From contig CAZNKU010000059.1 of the NCBI GenBank assembly GCA_964573775.1, positions 1-7,616 of the forward strand: a DNA stretch of 7,616 nt. Direction: 5' to 3'. The position numbers were made by a program, and so were the translations under genes. The notes beneath the pieces were generated by a model, which saw only the letters and a list, made by a program, of their open reading frames with translations, was not told the origin of the DNA and did not search any database. Source of the stretch: CAZNKU01 sp964573775. GTDB lineage: Bacteria; Bacillota; Clostridia; Monoglobales; Firm-18. This document shows positions 6,749 to 7,616 of this stretch, one piece after another. Numbering within the stretch: position 1 is the stretch's first letter; every line of letters begins with the position of its first letter.

Positions 6749-6778
6749 ATTCTAACACAAAATCAAAAAAAATGTCAA
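6749..6778 (-). promoter_or_regulatory. Promoter of the zinc-ribbon gene
   Basis: Read on the minus strand, TTGACA (6778-6773) is followed after 18 bases by TAGAAT (6754-6749), a 5/6 match to TATAAT. Transcription would begin near 6742, giving a leader of about 20 bases before ATG 6720. The -35 is one arm of the palindrome TGTCAA-CTA-TTGACA (6773-6787). Confidence 0.7.
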
Positions 6779-6839
6779 CTATTGACAAATTTTTGTGCTT
6801 AAATATTCTTAAACAATGACAAAATTGCAATAAAAACTA

Positions 6840-6882
6840 TTGACATATAAAATTCAAAGTGTTACAATTAAGATAATATAAT
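6840..6882 (+). promoter_or_regulatory. Promoter of the T-box/trpB transcript
   Basis: TTGACA (6840-6845), 17 bases, then TACAAT (6863-6868) is a near-consensus sigma-A promoter with a start near 6875. An alternative pair is TTCAAA (6853-6858), 18 bases, and a perfect TATAAT (6877-6882), starting near 6889 and closer to the first T-box stem. Both may be used. A further TTGACA at 6782-6787 has only a weak partner (TATTCT, 6804-6809). Confidence 0.75.
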
Positions 6883-7138
6883 AATATAAACCGTTGAGGC
6901 AGAAAAAAGTCAGTAAACAGTTTTTCAGCGAGCGGATTACGGTGTGAGTTCCGCAAAACTGCCTGAGTAATATGGACTGCTGAGGGCGATGTTAAATGCA
7001 TCGACGTTCGACCTGCGTTAAGTGTCAGGGATATGTTGGTATCTCACTAAGGGGCTATGCCCGAAACAAGGTGGCACCGCGGAATTTGTATTTTCGCCCT
7101 TGATTTGCATATATGCTTATCAAGGGCTTTTGTATTTT
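6875..7138 (+). promoter_or_regulatory. T-box leader responding to uncharged tRNA-Trp
   Basis: The T-box proper, AAGGTGGCACCGCGG, is at 7068-7082. Stem I is built on CAGTTTT/AAAACTG (6918-6924/6955-6961) and GCGGA/TCCGC (6932-6936/6950-6954), with GGTG in the apical region. The bulged TGG (6973-6975), just before ACTG, is the specifier and reads as the Trp codon. CGATG/CATCG (6987-6991/6999-7003) and AGTG with GATA (7021-7033) pairing TATC and CACT (7040-7048) form the following stems. The antiterminator pairs CAAGG (7067-7071) with CCTTG (7098-7102) and GCG (7079-7081) with CGC (7095-7097), leaving the canonical seven-base TGGCACC bulge. Its TGGC would pair with GCCA, matching the G discriminator of bacterial tRNA-Trp. 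Uncharged tRNA-Trp therefore allows read-through into trpB. Confidence 0.95.
7096..7138 (+). terminator. T-box regulated terminator
   Basis: GCCCTTGAT (7096-7104) pairs with ATCAAGGGC (7119-7127). Inside is GCAT/ATGC (7107-7110/7113-7116), and the tail is TTTTGTATTTT (7128-7138). The 5' arm is the same segment the antiterminator uses (7095-7102), so the two structures exclude each other. Confidence 0.93.
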
Positions 7139-7151
7139 GGAGGCAATGTTT

Positions 7152-7202
7152 ATGTATATTTTTAAAACAAATCCTGATTTTCGATGGCGAAAGCGATTTT
7201 AA
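7152..7202 (+). CDS. Putative Trp leader peptide between T-box and trpB
   Basis: The frame encodes MYIFKTNPDFRWRKRF, 16 residues. GGAGG (7139-7143), immediately after the T-box terminator's T tract, lies eight bases before ATG 7152, an ideal spacing; an in-frame ATG at 7146 is too close. The single Trp codon (7185-7187) sits in the run CGA-TGG-CGA-AAG-CGA. CGA is rare in this window: I find none in dnaK and about one each in hrcA and dnaJ. The frame ends 29 bases before trpB and is in a different frame. It is present only in read-through RNA. The arrangement recalls the B. subtilis rtpA (anti-TRAP) leader, where a T-box precedes a Trp-containing peptide that tunes translation of the next gene. 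One Trp codon is weak evidence, so a chance frame remains possible. Confidence 0.45.
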   Translation: MYIFKTNPDFRWRKRF

Positions 7203-7231
7203 CTTGAATCCACATTAAAGGAGATTTTATT

Positions 7232-7616
7232 ATGAATAAATATAAAAATTTTGATAATTACTTAAAAGAATATCCATCAGAAGACGGATATTTTGGTGAA
7301 TACGGCGGTTCTCATATTGCACCCGAGCTTCAGCAGGCTTTTAAGGAAGCTGATGATGCATACGAGGCTATATGCCATTCCGCACAGTTTATAAACGAGC
7401 TTCGCAGAATAAGAAAAGAATTTCAGGGAAGACCTACTCCTGTTTATCACTGCGAAAGACTTTCCAAAATATTTGGCAACTGCCAGATTTATTTAAAGCG
7501 TGAAGACTTAAACCACACAGGTGCTCATAAGCTTAATCACTGTACGGGTGAAGGCCTGCTTGCAAAATATATGGGCAAGAAAAAGGTTATTGCCGAAACA
7601 GGTGCAGGTCAGCATG
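7232..7616 (+). CDS. trpB: Tryptophan synthase beta chain, 5' part (cut by window end)
   Basis: TrpB joins indole and L-serine to make L-tryptophan, using pyridoxal phosphate. The visible 128 residues show FGEYGGSHIAPEL (21-33), QGRPTPVYHCERLS (65-78), YLKREDLNHTGAHK (87-100) and IAETGAGQH (120-128). K100 is the residue that binds the cofactor (K87 in Salmonella). E122 corresponds to catalytic E109, with the same 22-residue spacing. The stretch after the lysine reads LNHCTGEGLLAKYMGKK rather than the commoner TNQVLGQALLAKRMGK type, suggesting a divergent TrpB subgroup. AAAGGAG (7217-7223) stands eight bases before ATG 7232. Nothing upstream belongs to the pathway, so trpB is the first gene under the T-box. 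Whether trpA follows cannot be seen. Confidence 0.96.
   Translation, partial: MNKYKNFDNYLKEYPSEDGYFGEYGGSHIAPELQQAFKEADDAYEAICHSAQFINELRRIRKEFQGRPTPVYHCERLSKIFGNCQIYLKREDLNHTGAHKLNHCTGEGLLAKYMGKKKVIAETGAGQH

Overview
The window looks like chromosomal DNA of a low-GC Gram-positive anaerobe of the class Clostridia (Bacillota). The evidence is an A+T-rich sequence with AGGAGG-type ribosome sites, a HrcA/CIRCE-controlled hrcA-grpE-dnaK-dnaJ operon with prmA behind it, a DnaK lacking the N-terminal insertion typical of proteobacterial DnaK, and a T-box leader in front of trpB. I cannot name the genus.

Layout. Bases 1-228 hold no supportable gene. They contain a long hairpin, a strong intrinsic terminator for something upstream, a 13-bp inverted repeat, a G/C hairpin and a second terminator-like hairpin. 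A sigma-A-type promoter and a perfect CIRCE operator (269-295) then drive hrcA (330-1385), grpE (1363-1893), dnaK (1923-3755), dnaJ (3881-5023) and prmA (5023-5925), all on the + strand. hrcA/grpE and dnaJ/prmA overlap. The 125 bases between dnaK and dnaJ carry two consecutive hairpins. A terminator at 5969-6013 closes the operon and also lies just past the stop of a convergent minus-strand gene (6019-6720). That gene encodes a two-zinc-ribbon protein with a proline-rich tripeptide-repeat linker and has its own promoter.

Downstream, on the + strand, a promoter leads into a complete T-box leader (about 6875-7138) with a TGG (Trp) specifier, and then trpB from 7232, cut by the window edge. Between the T-box terminator and trpB is a short reading frame with a strong Shine-Dalgarno site. 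It encodes 16 residues, one of them Trp, with the Trp codon embedded among rare CGA Arg codons. A segment of this frame could pair with the trpB ribosome site. This suggests a second, translation-level tryptophan sensor stacked behind the T-box, and it is the most interesting feature here.

How the genes work together. HrcA represses the operon through CIRCE. DnaK, DnaJ and GrpE form the Hsp70 folding machine. PrmA methylates ribosomal protein L11 and is carried along in the same transcript. The trpB unit is separate and responds to uncharged tRNA-Trp.
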